Shown here: positions 24,531-30,918 of the stretch, piece by piece
How the letters are laid out: each line of letters opens with the position of its first letter
Position numbering within the stretch: the first letter of the stretch is position 1
Assembly: GCA_023415775.1 (NCBI GenBank)
Contig: JAEZJM010000025.1
Span: 1 to 64,000 of the forward strand
From: Bacillota bacterium
GTDB taxonomy: Bacteria > Bacillota > Negativicutes > Sporomusales > UBA7701
Length of the DNA stretch: 64,000 nt
Direction: 5' to 3'
Program-made: the position numbers and the translations under genes
Notes under the pieces: model-generated
Told to the model about the DNA's origin: nothing
Databases searched by the model: none
Seen by the model: the letters and a program-made list of their open reading frames with translations, nothing else

Positions 24531-24797
24531 ATGGCCCGCACATACATTGCTGTCATCGCCGAGCATGACGTCGACGGCTCCACGAATCCCATCTCGATCC
24601 GCTGGTCTGACGGCCGCGTCTTTAGCGTCGACCGTGTGCTGGACATCCGCCAGGCGCCGGCGCTCAAGTCGGGCGGCCTGGGTATGCGGTACCATTGCCG
24701 GATCCATGGCCGGGAGGTCTATCTGTTTTGCGACGAGGGCCGCTGGTTCCTTGAGCCGGCGGATGACCGTGCGCTGCGGGAAAAAGAAGCTTGGTAG
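24531..24797 (+). CDS. 88-residue small beta protein on the opposite strand (moron)
   Basis: ATG 24531 follows a GGAGGTATTGCC site. The sequence, with I-S-I-R-W-S-D-G-R-V-F, V-D-R-V-L-D-I-R and G-G-L-G-M-R-Y-H-C-R, is a pattern I associate with a small chromosomal family in Bacillota, not with phage structural genes. It faces against all surrounding genes and stops 5 bp before a separate consensus promoter for the RNA at 24837. No biochemical function is known to me. Likely cargo expressed from the prophage. Confidence 0.75.
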   Translation: MARTYIAVIAEHDVDGSTNPISIRWSDGRVFSVDRVLDIRQAPALKSGGLGMRYHCRIHGREVYLFCDEGRWFLEPADDRALREKEAW

Positions 24798-24801
24798 CCG
24801 C

Positions 24802-24830
24802 TTGACACCACTCTTGCCTTGGGATATATT
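24802..24830 (+). promoter_or_regulatory. consensus sigma-70-type promoter
   Basis: TTGACA (24802-24807), a 17-nt spacer and TATATT (24825-24830). Predicted start is near 24837. It begins just after the stop of the 88-residue gene and drives a stretch with no open frame that ends in a terminator at 24934-24965. Confidence 0.8.
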
Positions 24831-24836
24831 GTGGTT

Positions 24837-24960
24837 AAGAGGTTCCCGCCGATACAGGACGAGTACGCATAGACCTGAATCGTGTAGCACTGGCTGAGCC
24901 GTTACCCTCTCCAGTTGCACAGGGAATCTCGAAAGTCTCCGCATTTCGGAGGCTTTTTTT
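24837..24960 (+). ncRNA. predicted structured small RNA, three-way junction, new family candidate
   Basis: About 125 nt between the consensus promoter and a rho-independent terminator, with no plausible coding frame. Complementarity defines a compact fold: closing helix P1 GAGGTTCCC (24839-24847) with GGGAATCTC (24922-24930), nine pairs; P2 GATACAGG (24851-24858) with CCTGAATC (24874-24881), one A-A mismatch; and P3 in 24882-24920 (outer GTG/CAC, then CTGG/CCAG, and an inner GGC-TGA-GCC hairpin). P2 and P3 abut and P3 is one base from P1. I do not recognise it as a known riboswitch, 6S, SRP or tmRNA. Function unknown; expression is inferred. Confidence 0.65.
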
Positions 24961-24965
24961 ATTTT
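24934..24965 (+). terminator. rho-independent terminator of the small RNA
   Basis: AGTCTCCG-CATTT-CGGAGGCT forms an 8-bp stem followed by a run of seven T and ATTTTT. It overlaps the 3' end of the convergent gene at 24959. Confidence 0.85.
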
Positions 24966-25273
24966 TGCTCCCCCTCCCCAGCGGCAAGAGCGGCGGCGGC
25001 GGTCAACTCTTCCAGCACCTCGGCGGCAATATTTGAAATTGCGCCGATTTCGTCTTCCCGGTTGCCGAATTCTCGCAGTTTTTCGATGAGCGCCGGTACA
25101 TCGTTTTTGTATTTGCGATCCCACCGAACAGCACCGCAGACCATTGTGCAATCGGCAAGCCGTTCACAGGTCGGGCACATGCACTCTTCAAAAACGCATT
25201 CCTCGCAGTCGCTTTCAATGATCGCGATGTCGATTTTGTAGCAGGCAACCTGAACCACTTTATCATCAAGCAT
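24959..25273 (-). CDS. 104-residue cysteine-rich phage protein
   Basis: Start at ATG 25273 after AAGGAGAAG. The N-terminal half has C-E-E-C-x3-E-C-M-C-P-T-C and two further cysteines, a dense metal-binding cluster, followed by a helical Glu/Ala-rich half. It overlaps the upstream gene by 8 bp and its stop lies within the terminator of the opposite-strand RNA. Function unknown. Confidence 0.6.
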   Translation of the reverse strand: MLDDKVVQVACYKIDIAIIESDCEECVFEECMCPTCERLADCTMVCGAVRWDRKYKNDVPALIEKLREFGNREDEIGAISNIAAEVLEELTAAAALAAGEGEQK

Positions 25274-25712
25274 TTTTCTCTTCTCCTTTCTCAGCAGGCG
25301 CAGGCGATGCGGTGAGGGCTGCGATGGTTTCTCTGGCTTTCCCCCCTCCATCATTAAGGATTTTAGCACGATTGCCGCCGAAATAATTTGGAGCATCGGC
25401 GTAATACTCCAGCGCCCCCCGCATCGCCTCCACTTGCCGCTGGAGGGTGTCGGCGCGGTCTAGCTCTGCCGCTAGTCCCTCATTCAACCGTTTGTTTTGA
25501 GCATGGAGTTCTTTGTTTTCTTCGTCAAGGCGCTCATTGTCCACATTGGCAACGTGCGTCTCTGCCTCTGCCTCTGCTAATGCTGTGGCCTGGCGCTCGA
25601 CGGTGGCGCGGAGGTCGGCGACAGCGCACATAATGTTTATCCCGCATAATTCGCACTTCAGGCCACCTATTTCCGCTGGAATCCACCCTTTATCATGCTT
25701 GCACTCACTCAC
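25266..25712 (-). CDS. coiled-coil phage protein with an N-terminal cysteine pair
   Basis: 148 residues, GTG start overlapping the upstream stop (GTGA). C-x18-C-x2-C at the N-terminus (C4, C21, C24 region) suggests a metal site; residues 35-105 are heptad-like coiled coil rich in Ala/Glu/Leu. A soluble accessory protein in the middle of the early region; function not recognised. Confidence 0.55.
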   Translation of the reverse strand: MSECKHDKGWIPAEIGGLKCELCGINIMCAVADLRATVERQATALAEAEAETHVANVDNERLDEENKELHAQNKRLNEGLAAELDRADTLQRQVEAMRGALEYYADAPNYFGGNRAKILNDGGGKARETIAALTASPAPAEKGEEKNA

Positions 25713-26230
25713 CGCTGTTCACCCGCCTTTTTCCTCATGTAGGCCGTCGCCTGTTCGGCGGCCTCTTTCAATTTGGCGAACGCCTCGGCGCTGCCGCCGG
25801 CGTCCGGGTGCCGCTCCTTTGCCAGGTTGCGGTACCGCTCATACACATCGTCGACGATGGCCGGTATCTCCGCGAATCCCATAGCTTTGAAGCAGTCGGG
25901 CAACACCGGCGGCGGCGGCAGAAACCGCATGCCCGCCACCCAGGTACTGAGCTCATAGATCCCGCGCTCGACCATCCTGGCCAGCTCCTCCAGACTGAGC
26001 ACGACCTGGGCGAAGGCGTCGCTGCCGTATTGCAGCTTGACGCCGCGGGCCTGGGCCTTGTAGACGGAGTGCTCGAAGCGGTACCACTCGCCTTTATACT
26101 TAAAATCCACCCACCCAGACCAGCGGTCCCAGTTGAAGCGGAATTCACTGGCGCCCAGCCGTTCCATCACCCGGGCCAGTTTCTTCTCGAAATCGTCGTT
26201 GGTGCGCTTGTATATCTTGCGGGTAGCCAT
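25709..26230 (-). CDS. phage protein with C-terminal J-domain-like segment
   Basis: 173 residues from ATG 26230, after a GGAGGG site and overlapping the preceding stop (TGATG). The N-terminal region is a mixed fold (W-D-R-W-S-G-W-V-D-F-K-Y). The C-terminal 55 residues contain Y-R-N-L-A-K-E-R-H-P-D-A-G-G, the HPD motif of DnaJ domains, between two helices. It may recruit host DnaK to a phage complex, for instance to replication proteins as lambda does. Inference only. Confidence 0.65.
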   Translation of the reverse strand: MATRKIYKRTNDDFEKKLARVMERLGASEFRFNWDRWSGWVDFKYKGEWYRFEHSVYKAQARGVKLQYGSDAFAQVVLSLEELARMVERGIYELSTWVAGMRFLPPPPVLPDCFKAMGFAEIPAIVDDVYERYRNLAKERHPDAGGSAEAFAKLKEAAEQATAYMRKKAGEQR

Positions 26231-26433
26231 CACCCCGCCCTCCTCCTCTTCGCCGCCCTGCACTCGGGGCATATTCCCGCGTTACTGGGCATGTCCATCT
26301 GCCGCTGCCGCCACTGCCGATACGATGCGCCCAGGATGCCGATCAGTTTGCCGGCGTGGTCGTCGCAGAGGCTGTCCTCCCATGCCTGTACCCGCCTGGC
26401 CTGCTCTTCGTCGGATATTGGTACCCGTCCCAT
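26230..26433 (-). CDS. 67-residue phage protein
   Basis: ATG 26433 after GAGAGGAGAG. Acidic start (I-S-D-E-E-Q-A-R-R-V-Q-A-W-E-D), then C-D-D-H and C-P-E-C near the C-terminus. Possibly a small zinc-binding protein. It overlaps the J-domain gene by one base. Function unknown. Confidence 0.5.
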   Translation of the reverse strand: MGRVPISDEEQARRVQAWEDSLCDDHAGKLIGILGASYRQWRQRQMDMPSNAGICPECRAAKRRRAG

Positions 26434-26511
26434 GGTTGTCTCTCCTCTCCTACGCGCGCGTGGGTTATCAATCGTTATAGGCGCGCGGCTTTATTTGTTT
26501 ACATATTGCAT

Positions 26512-26643
26512 TTACTCACCATTATCACCATCGGTTTCCTCAGCAGCCGCGTCCATCATGAAATCAAAAGCGATAAACCCCGGCATACCGCTCGTTAAAT
26601 CAGCTTTTGCCGCCTCAACCAGCTCGCGTCTAATCGCCGTCAT
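26512..26643 (-). CDS. 43-residue phage protein
   Basis: ATG 26643 lies 4 bp after the stop of the VRR-NUC gene, with GAGGGG just upstream, and the frame ends with TAA at 26512. Sequence: basic helix (I-R-R-E-L-V-E-A-A-K) and a Gly/Pro hinge with an acidic tail. The tight packing in the operon supports it, but the size makes the call tentative. Confidence 0.45.
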   Translation of the reverse strand: MTAIRRELVEAAKADLTSGMPGFIAFDFMMDAAAEETDGDNGE

Positions 26644-26647
26644 CCCC

Positions 26648-26992
26648 TCACGCCACCTTCCCGATCATATCCTCGATATCGCGCCACTCACGCGCCACCC
26701 GGTATTCGCCACCGTGCGCCCGGACCTCGTTCATAAACTCAACCTGCTCAGGCCGCTGGCGCCCCTTCAGCGTCTTGAACTCCAGAAACACCACCTGACC
26801 CCGACGGATACATACCCAGTCGCTGAAACCCTTCTTGATCCGGCGCTGGTTCTCAACCTGGCGGCAATACCAGCCAGCACGCTCCAACGCGGCGATTGCC
26901 TCCGCGGCGAAATCCTTTTCCCGGCGGTCATCAGTCGGCAGGTTTGGCCAGCGTATCTCCGGCAGCCCCCGGGAGGTCCTAACCAAACCCAT
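26648..26992 (-). CDS. VRR-NUC domain nuclease
   Basis: About 114 residues, a stand-alone VRR-NUC (PD-(D/E)XK superfamily). Catalytic elements visible: G-F-S-D-W-V-C-I-R-R (Asp) followed by V-F-L-E-F-K-T-L-K-G (Glu-x-Lys). These enzymes process Holliday junctions or DNA ends during phage recombination. It overlaps the replication gene by 14 bp. Confidence 0.8.
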   Translation of the reverse strand: MGLVRTSRGLPEIRWPNLPTDDRREKDFAAEAIAALERAGWYCRQVENQRRIKKGFSDWVCIRRGQVVFLEFKTLKGRQRPEQVEFMNEVRAHGGEYRVAREWRDIEDMIGKVA

Positions 26993-27800
26993 CACCCCTC
27001 ACCGACGGCAAATATACTCGCCAAAGACCTTCCCGCAGCCACACGTCAGCTGGCGGAATATCAGCCTTATTAATTCCCTTCCGCTCCACATGCCGCGCAT
27101 ACCCGCGCGTAGCAAGCATCAATTTCAGCGGCGCTTCTCCTGAGGAAACCAGTCTCTCATATTCCGCCATAGCCTCGGCTATCTTGTACCGGCGCGGATA
27201 GGTATCAACAAAAGTCATGCTATCGGTAGCCAACGGCTCTCCTGAGCTATCATCAGATGCGACGCACTCGGAGTTATCCACAGAATCCACAGAAGGGGTA
27301 ACTACTGTAGGACTAGAGGTTACGGTTTCTTTTACTTCTACGGTTACGGTTACGGGTTTGGCATACCCTCTCTGTAACCGTTCCTGTAACCGTTTAATTA
27401 ACGGTTCATAAAAGGGTTTAAAATGCAGTTGTAGTGCGGCTATCAGGTCTTCGAAAAGATGAGACAAGGGCAGTTCGTTCGTCTTCTCGATGGCGGCCTT
27501 CACCTGGTTCGGGTTTTCGAGCGGATTATACTCCGGGTCGAGGAAGTTGCAAATAAATAGTATCTCGTTGGCCGTGTCGTATTTTATGAAGCCTATCTCC
27601 AACAGTTTGGCAAAGGCTTTCTGAAACCGTTCCTCGGGCCACCTCAGGCGGTGCGTAACATAGACCGATGGCAGGATATACAACCCGACGATATTTCTGT
27701 ACTTTGATGATAATAGGAACAAGCCGAGGAGCTTGCAATCGTCATCCAATGGAGCCATTTTTTCGTCATCCCAAAAGCGAGCCTCTATCTTTGTGTACAT
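26979..27800 (-). CDS. phage replication initiator with embedded iterons
   Basis: 273 residues from ATG 27800. The N-terminal domain (residues 1-110: E-A-R-F-W-D-D-E-K ... F-L-L-S-S-K-Y-R-N, with V-T-H-R-L-R-W helix) is a winged-helix typical of phage replication/DnaD-like proteins. The central linker (about 140-190) is Thr/Val/Ser-rich and is encoded by repeats (see 27274-27406). The C-terminal part is helical and could recruit the host helicase. Role as origin-binding initiator is inferred from the fold and the repeats inside the gene, as in lambda O. Confidence 0.75.
   Translation of the reverse strand: MYTKIEARFWDDEKMAPLDDDCKLLGLFLLSSKYRNIVGLYILPSVYVTHRLRWPEERFQKAFAKLLEIGFIKYDTANEILFICNFLDPEYNPLENPNQVKAAIEKTNELPLSHLFEDLIAALQLHFKPFYEPLIKRLQERLQRGYAKPVTVTVEVKETVTSSPTVVTPSVDSVDNSECVASDDSSGEPLATDSMTFVDTYPRRYKIAEAMAEYERLVSSGEAPLKLMLATRGYARHVERKGINKADIPPADVWLREGLWRVYLPSVRGDGFG
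27274..27406. other. probable origin of replication inside the initiator gene
   Basis: Contains a perfect DnaA box TTATCCACA (27274-27282), a near match GAATCCACA (27283-27291), GGTTAC repeats at 27318, 27342 and 27348 (the last two in tandem), inverted copies GTAACC at 27374 and 27386 (12 bp apart), and ACGGTT at 27401. The direct and inverted hexamers surround an AT-richer centre. All within the linker-coding part of the initiator gene, as in lambdoid origins. Confidence 0.6.
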
Positions 27801-27857
27801 GTCTCCCACTCCCACCGGGGCGACCACGGCGGCCGCCCCTCTCCCGAAGTAATTACA

Positions 27858-28007
27858 TCAAGGTCCGCCGCGTTTCTCGCGTTGATCGACTTCAGACTGC
27901 TGGGCCTGCTGTATCTTCTTGTAGCAGGTCTTCCCAAAGCCGATTTCCCTGGCGTGCGGATTCTTCAGCCGGCGGTCGCATCGGCCGCAGCGCTTGACTT
28001 CCGCCAT
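27858..28007 (-). CDS. 49-residue zinc-binding phage protein
   Basis: ATG 28007 after GGAGGTGTTACC. Contains C-G-R-C-D-R-R-L and a C-Y-K-K later: a C-x2-C ... H/C treble-clef-like pattern with F-G-K-T-C-Y. Similar tiny proteins in phages are annotated DUF6011-like. It overlaps the upstream zinc-ribbon gene by 116 bp in another frame, which is unusual (see findings). Confidence 0.6.
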   Translation of the reverse strand: MAEVKRCGRCDRRLKNPHAREIGFGKTCYKKIQQAQQSEVDQREKRGGP

Positions 28008-28236
28008 CAGGTAACACCTCCTCTCTCTCCTCCTCTTTCGCGCATCTGGGGCAGTCGCTGACGTAAGGACTGCCGCTCGGGGTTTTGCACCGCCGGCAGA
28101 TCGCCGAGAGCGTCCGCCAGGCATAGCCGCAGCTACAGCGCATCGATACCATGGGCCATTCGTACCCGCTGGGCTCCCCCGGATTGCCACACTCGCGGCA
28201 GGTGGTGACTGTGGTGACGCCGGGGACGCACCTCAT
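27892..28236 (-). CDS. zinc-ribbon phage protein with unusually long overlap
   Basis: 114 residues from ATG 28236, overlapping the upstream stop (TAATG). The first 75 residues have four C-x2-C pairs (C-R-E-C, C-S-C-G, C-R-R-C, C-P-R-C), clearly a zinc protein. The last 38 residues overlap the next gene in a different frame and look like its shadow, so the real protein may be a C-terminally extended version or there may be a sequence error. Confidence 0.5.
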   Translation of the reverse strand: MRCVPGVTTVTTCRECGNPGEPSGYEWPMVSMRCSCGYAWRTLSAICRRCKTPSGSPYVSDCPRCAKEEEREEVLPDGGSQALRPMRPPAEESARQGNRLWEDLLQEDTAGPAV

Positions 28237-28982
28237 TAACTAGCCTCTCCCCGCCGCGCTATGTCCGCCGTGGCATTGAGGAATTTCTCCATATCCCGCC
28301 TGATAGCTAGGATGCCGTCGTAGCGGCCATAAAGTGACTCCAAGTCCTCGGCCAATTTGATGTGTTCGGCTAATTTTTCGACATTGGAGTATTCATTAAG
28401 CCCTTTTCCTGTAATACGCTCAAAGTCAGCCAGTTTCTGAGACAGTTTTTCATATCGAGCCATGCGCCGGTCAACTTCCCGCTTTACGCTCTCATCATGG
28501 TCCCGCCACGCCTTCTGCTGGGCTTTGTCTACTGCTTGGCGAATGGTATCTTCGTCAATTTTGCCGGCGGCCCTGAGAACGGCGGCCATAAAATCCTTCG
28601 TAATCGGCTTAGCGTTTAATAAAGCAGCCTTTTTGGTGGCCCGGAGAGCTCCATCCGGACTGCATTCCATAATGCCCCAAGCGGCTGGAATGTTGTCAGT
28701 ATCCTTTATGATCCCGGTCGGGACCGCTAACCACCATTCGTTACAATACTGCGCGACGGGCTCCGCTTTGTCCGGGTTGGCCAGTTCCCTCATGAGATCG
28801 CCGCGCGACACCTTAATCTCGAAGCCCATGACAGTGAGGCCGCGACTCGGATACATATTCATGACCAGAGCGTCGGCATGGCGCCGGGGTCCGCCGGTGC
28901 AGTCGCCTACTTCAAAGAATATCGCCCATTCCGGCTGCTTGAACCGTTCACGCAGCGCGGCGCATATGTCAGCTGCTCTCAC
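28236..28982 (-). CDS. PD-(D/E)XK-like nuclease (MmcB-like)
   Basis: 248 residues from GTG 28982, which overlaps the upstream stop (GTGA). The N-terminal 100 residues have H-A-D-A-L-V-M-N-M and G-F-E-I-K-V-S-R-G-D, the Asp and Glu-x-Lys of the nuclease fold, followed by a long helical coiled-coil domain. Likely a phage endonuclease used in recombination or repair. Assignment to MmcB-like is tentative. Confidence 0.65.
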   Translation of the reverse strand: MRAADICAALRERFKQPEWAIFFEVGDCTGGPRRHADALVMNMYPSRGLTVMGFEIKVSRGDLMRELANPDKAEPVAQYCNEWWLAVPTGIIKDTDNIPAAWGIMECSPDGALRATKKAALLNAKPITKDFMAAVLRAAGKIDEDTIRQAVDKAQQKAWRDHDESVKREVDRRMARYEKLSQKLADFERITGKGLNEYSNVEKLAEHIKLAEDLESLYGRYDGILAIRRDMEKFLNATADIARRGEAS

Positions 28983-29278
28983 CTCAGTACAACCCCCTCC
29001 GTGGTGTGGCCCCCCCATGCGTTAGCGGCGTGGCCTCGGCTCGGCTGCTCCGGCCGGCGGCCGAAGATGTGCTCGATCGTCGCCGCTTGGTCCCGGATGA
29101 CACCCTGCAGGTTTCGCATTTCGCGGGCCTGAGTGGCCATGGCGGCGGCCTGGGCTTCGATAAAGGTGTCACGGGCGTAGACGGCCCTGCGTTGCGCTGC
29201 AGCGTCCTGGCGGGCGGCTGCGGCTTGATATCCAAATAGGGCAATAATGACAATGCAGATCAGGATGCGTTGTCGCAT
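28979..29278 (-). CDS. membrane-anchored coiled-coil phage protein
   Basis: 99 residues from ATG 29278 after GGAGGTGG. An N-terminal transmembrane helix (I-L-I-C-I-V-I-I-A-L-F) is followed by an Ala/Arg/Gln coiled coil and a short tail. No family recognised. It lies next to the inverted-repeat island and may be a membrane component of a phage complex. Confidence 0.55.
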   Translation of the reverse strand: MRQRILICIVIIALFGYQAAAARQDAAAQRRAVYARDTFIEAQAAAMATQAREMRNLQGVIRDQAATIEHIFGRRPEQPSRGHAANAWGGHTTEGVVLR

Positions 29279-29326
29279 TCCACCACCTCCAATAGAGGAA
29301 ATAACTCCCATTTTGTCGAAATTGTG

Positions 29327-29568
29327 GATGTCGCCCAAGGTCTGAAAGGAGATCATCATGTCATATCAAACGGATGCGGCTGTTATAGCCAAAGAATTAA
29401 CGCTCGCCTTGGTTGAGAAAGCCCCACTCAATACTTGTATACCATTCAATGATGAGGCTCAATACGGCAACCAATACGCCGGATTTGTTAACGCTGCGTA
29501 TAATTCAATCTTTGATAACGTTCTGAAAAAACTTCAGTCTAAGTAAAAGTGAGGTCTTGGGCGACATC
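29327..29568. repeat. 13-bp inverted repeat flanking a + strand gene
   Basis: GATGTCGCCCAAG (29327-29339) is matched by its exact reverse complement CTTGGGCGACATC (29556-29568). The arms bracket the 62-residue gene at 29358-29546, with the left arm 19 bp upstream of its start and the right arm 10 bp after its stop. The mRNA could form a long-range stem closing the whole gene, or a repressor could bind the two arms. Confidence 0.8.
29358..29546 (+). CDS. 62-residue moron protein on the opposite strand
   Basis: ATG 29358 after GAAAGGAGATC. Helical and neutral: T-D-A-A-V-I-A-K-E-L-T-L-A-L-V, then N-A-A-Y-N-S-I-F-D-N-V-L-K-K-L. No similarity recognised. Flanked by the inverted repeat and followed by a strong + strand terminator, so it is an independent transcription unit within the leftward early operon. 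A regulatory or host-interacting cargo gene is a fair guess. Confidence 0.6.
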   Translation: MSYQTDAAVIAKELTLALVEKAPLNTCIPFNDEAQYGNQYAGFVNAAYNSIFDNVLKKLQSK

Positions 29569-29573
29569 AACGA

Positions 29574-29599
29574 GCTGGTCAGACGACCGGCTTTTTTTT
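29574..29599 (+). terminator. terminator of the 62-residue gene
   Basis: GCTGGTC-AGAC-GACCGGC (one G-T pair) followed by eight T. It ends just upstream of the leftward gene at 29602. Confidence 0.8.
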
Positions 29600-29601
29600 G
29601 T

Positions 29602-29877
29602 TTATCCTGCTTCTCTCTGACTTTTCTTCCACCGGGATACGATGCTGTAGGCGGAATCCTTGGTGATACCATAGCTGGCGGCCAACACAGCCCAGGGCAC
29701 CGGAGGATCCTGCGCCCGCAGCCGGGCCATTTCCGGGGCGATGATGTCAACCCGCTTCATGGGAAGCTTCCCCTTGGCCAGGGCATTGCAGGCTTCTTCG
29801 ACGGTGAGCTCCCGCGGCGCCAGCATCAGGAGCGCCATGGCGCACCATGCTTCGGCGTTGAGGATGTCGGTTTGCAT
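29602..29877 (-). CDS. small helix-turn-helix phage protein
   Basis: 91 residues from ATG 29877 after GGGGAGGCGGG. The C-terminal half reads L-A-A-S-Y-G-I-T-K-D-S-A-Y-S-I-V-S-R-W-K, a plausible helix-turn-helix of the type seen in phage regulators, preceded by an Arg/Met-rich helix. It shares the stop/start junction with the PAPS-reductase-like gene. Role: possible local transcription regulator. Confidence 0.6.
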   Translation of the reverse strand: MQTDILNAEAWCAMALLMLAPRELTVEEACNALAKGKLPMKRVDIIAPEMARLRAQDPPVPWAVLAASYGITKDSAYSIVSRWKKSQREAG

Positions 29878-30914
29878 TAGCCCGCCTCCCCAAAATCGAG
29901 TGATAGCGGCTGCCATATCACTGGCTCGTCCTCCCACTTTACCCCGATGTAGTCCAATACGCGGCCCCAACCCATGTCGTACATCCAGAAGTGCCATGCC
30001 CTTGGATTATCCTCGCGGAGCCGGTCGAAGCGGTGAGGCCGGGGCTCGAAGTGGATGCCGAAGCCACACATCTCGCAGCCGGTACGCTGCGCCCTGGTCG
30101 TGTAGAGCGTCCCGTCGGACTTGCGCTCGATGGTGCCGTAGATAGCCGGAACGGGAACGTTGAGGTCGATGGCCAGCCTGAGCAGGTCCTGCCTGTCGAA
30201 GATGGCGAACGGCGCCGATCTGGTGACGGTTTTGCCGTAGAGGTTACAGCCGTTCCGGAAGAGAGCGAACCGGCGCTGACCGCCCTCGCTGGCCATAAGT
30301 CCCAGGTATGGGTATCGGCCGGTTTTCTTCATGTGAATATCGCAGGGCTTTTCTTTCATGTAATAGCAGCATTCGGAGCTGACCTTGAACGCAGCTGTCT
30401 GGTAGTGGGTGCCGTATCGCTCGTTTTCAGGGCCGCCGAATAGGTTGAGCCACTTCTGCGGGAGTCTCATCCGGCTGCCGGTTTCCTTGGTTCTGTATCC
30501 GCCGTACTCCCCCGTTTCGCCAGTCATGATAGCGTGGCGGACGGTGGCGTTATCTGGGGTTGGGTTCTGAAGCATATGGATTTTACTGGCCTTCTCCTTA
30601 GACAGAACCGGATAGCCATGTTCGCGGATCACCTGGGCCTTGTTTTTCAGCGGCTGTAAAAAGGTAAAGTTGTCAAAGCGCCGGTGGATAGCCGTTATAC
30701 TCTTATCCTCCAGACAGCTGACACTGGCAGCTGGAATGTCTTTGGATACCGTCTCGCGGAGGAAGGTCAGGAGGGTGATGCTGTCGAGGCCGCCGACGCT
30801 GACGATGACGTTGCCGCCGGTGCGGTCGTAAAATTCGCGGGCCTTGATTAAGGCGTGGGCTATCTTGGCCTCATAGGGTAGGCTCATCTTTTGCATGAAC
30901 TCGTACTTGTTCAC
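29877..30914 (-). CDS. PAPS reductase / DndC-like adenosine nucleotide hydrolase
   Basis: 345 residues from GTG 30914, 4 bp after the upstream stop. The PP-loop S-V-G-G-L-D-S-I-T-L-L lies near residue 38, followed by helices and a C-terminal cysteine set (E-C-C-Y-Y, C-E-M-C-G-F-G) that could hold an iron-sulfur cluster or zinc. Members activate sulfate or sulfur compounds or take part in DNA/RNA thio-modification. Phage copies occur in replication modules but their substrate is not known. Confidence 0.72.
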   Translation of the reverse strand: MNKYEFMQKMSLPYEAKIAHALIKAREFYDRTGGNVIVSVGGLDSITLLTFLRETVSKDIPAASVSCLEDKSITAIHRRFDNFTFLQPLKNKAQVIREHGYPVLSKEKASKIHMLQNPTPDNATVRHAIMTGETGEYGGYRTKETGSRMRLPQKWLNLFGGPENERYGTHYQTAAFKVSSECCYYMKEKPCDIHMKKTGRYPYLGLMASEGGQRRFALFRNGCNLYGKTVTRSAPFAIFDRQDLLRLAIDLNVPVPAIYGTIERKSDGTLYTTRAQRTGCEMCGFGIHFEPRPHRFDRLREDNPRAWHFWMYDMGWGRVLDYIGVKWEDEPVIWQPLSLDFGEAG

Positions 30915-30918
30915 GACA

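Noticed and set aside
24837..24960. Hammerhead ribozyme in the small RNA (three-way junction with a GAAA)
   Set aside because: The GAAA lies outside the junction and the conserved CUGANGA element is not in the proper place between helices.
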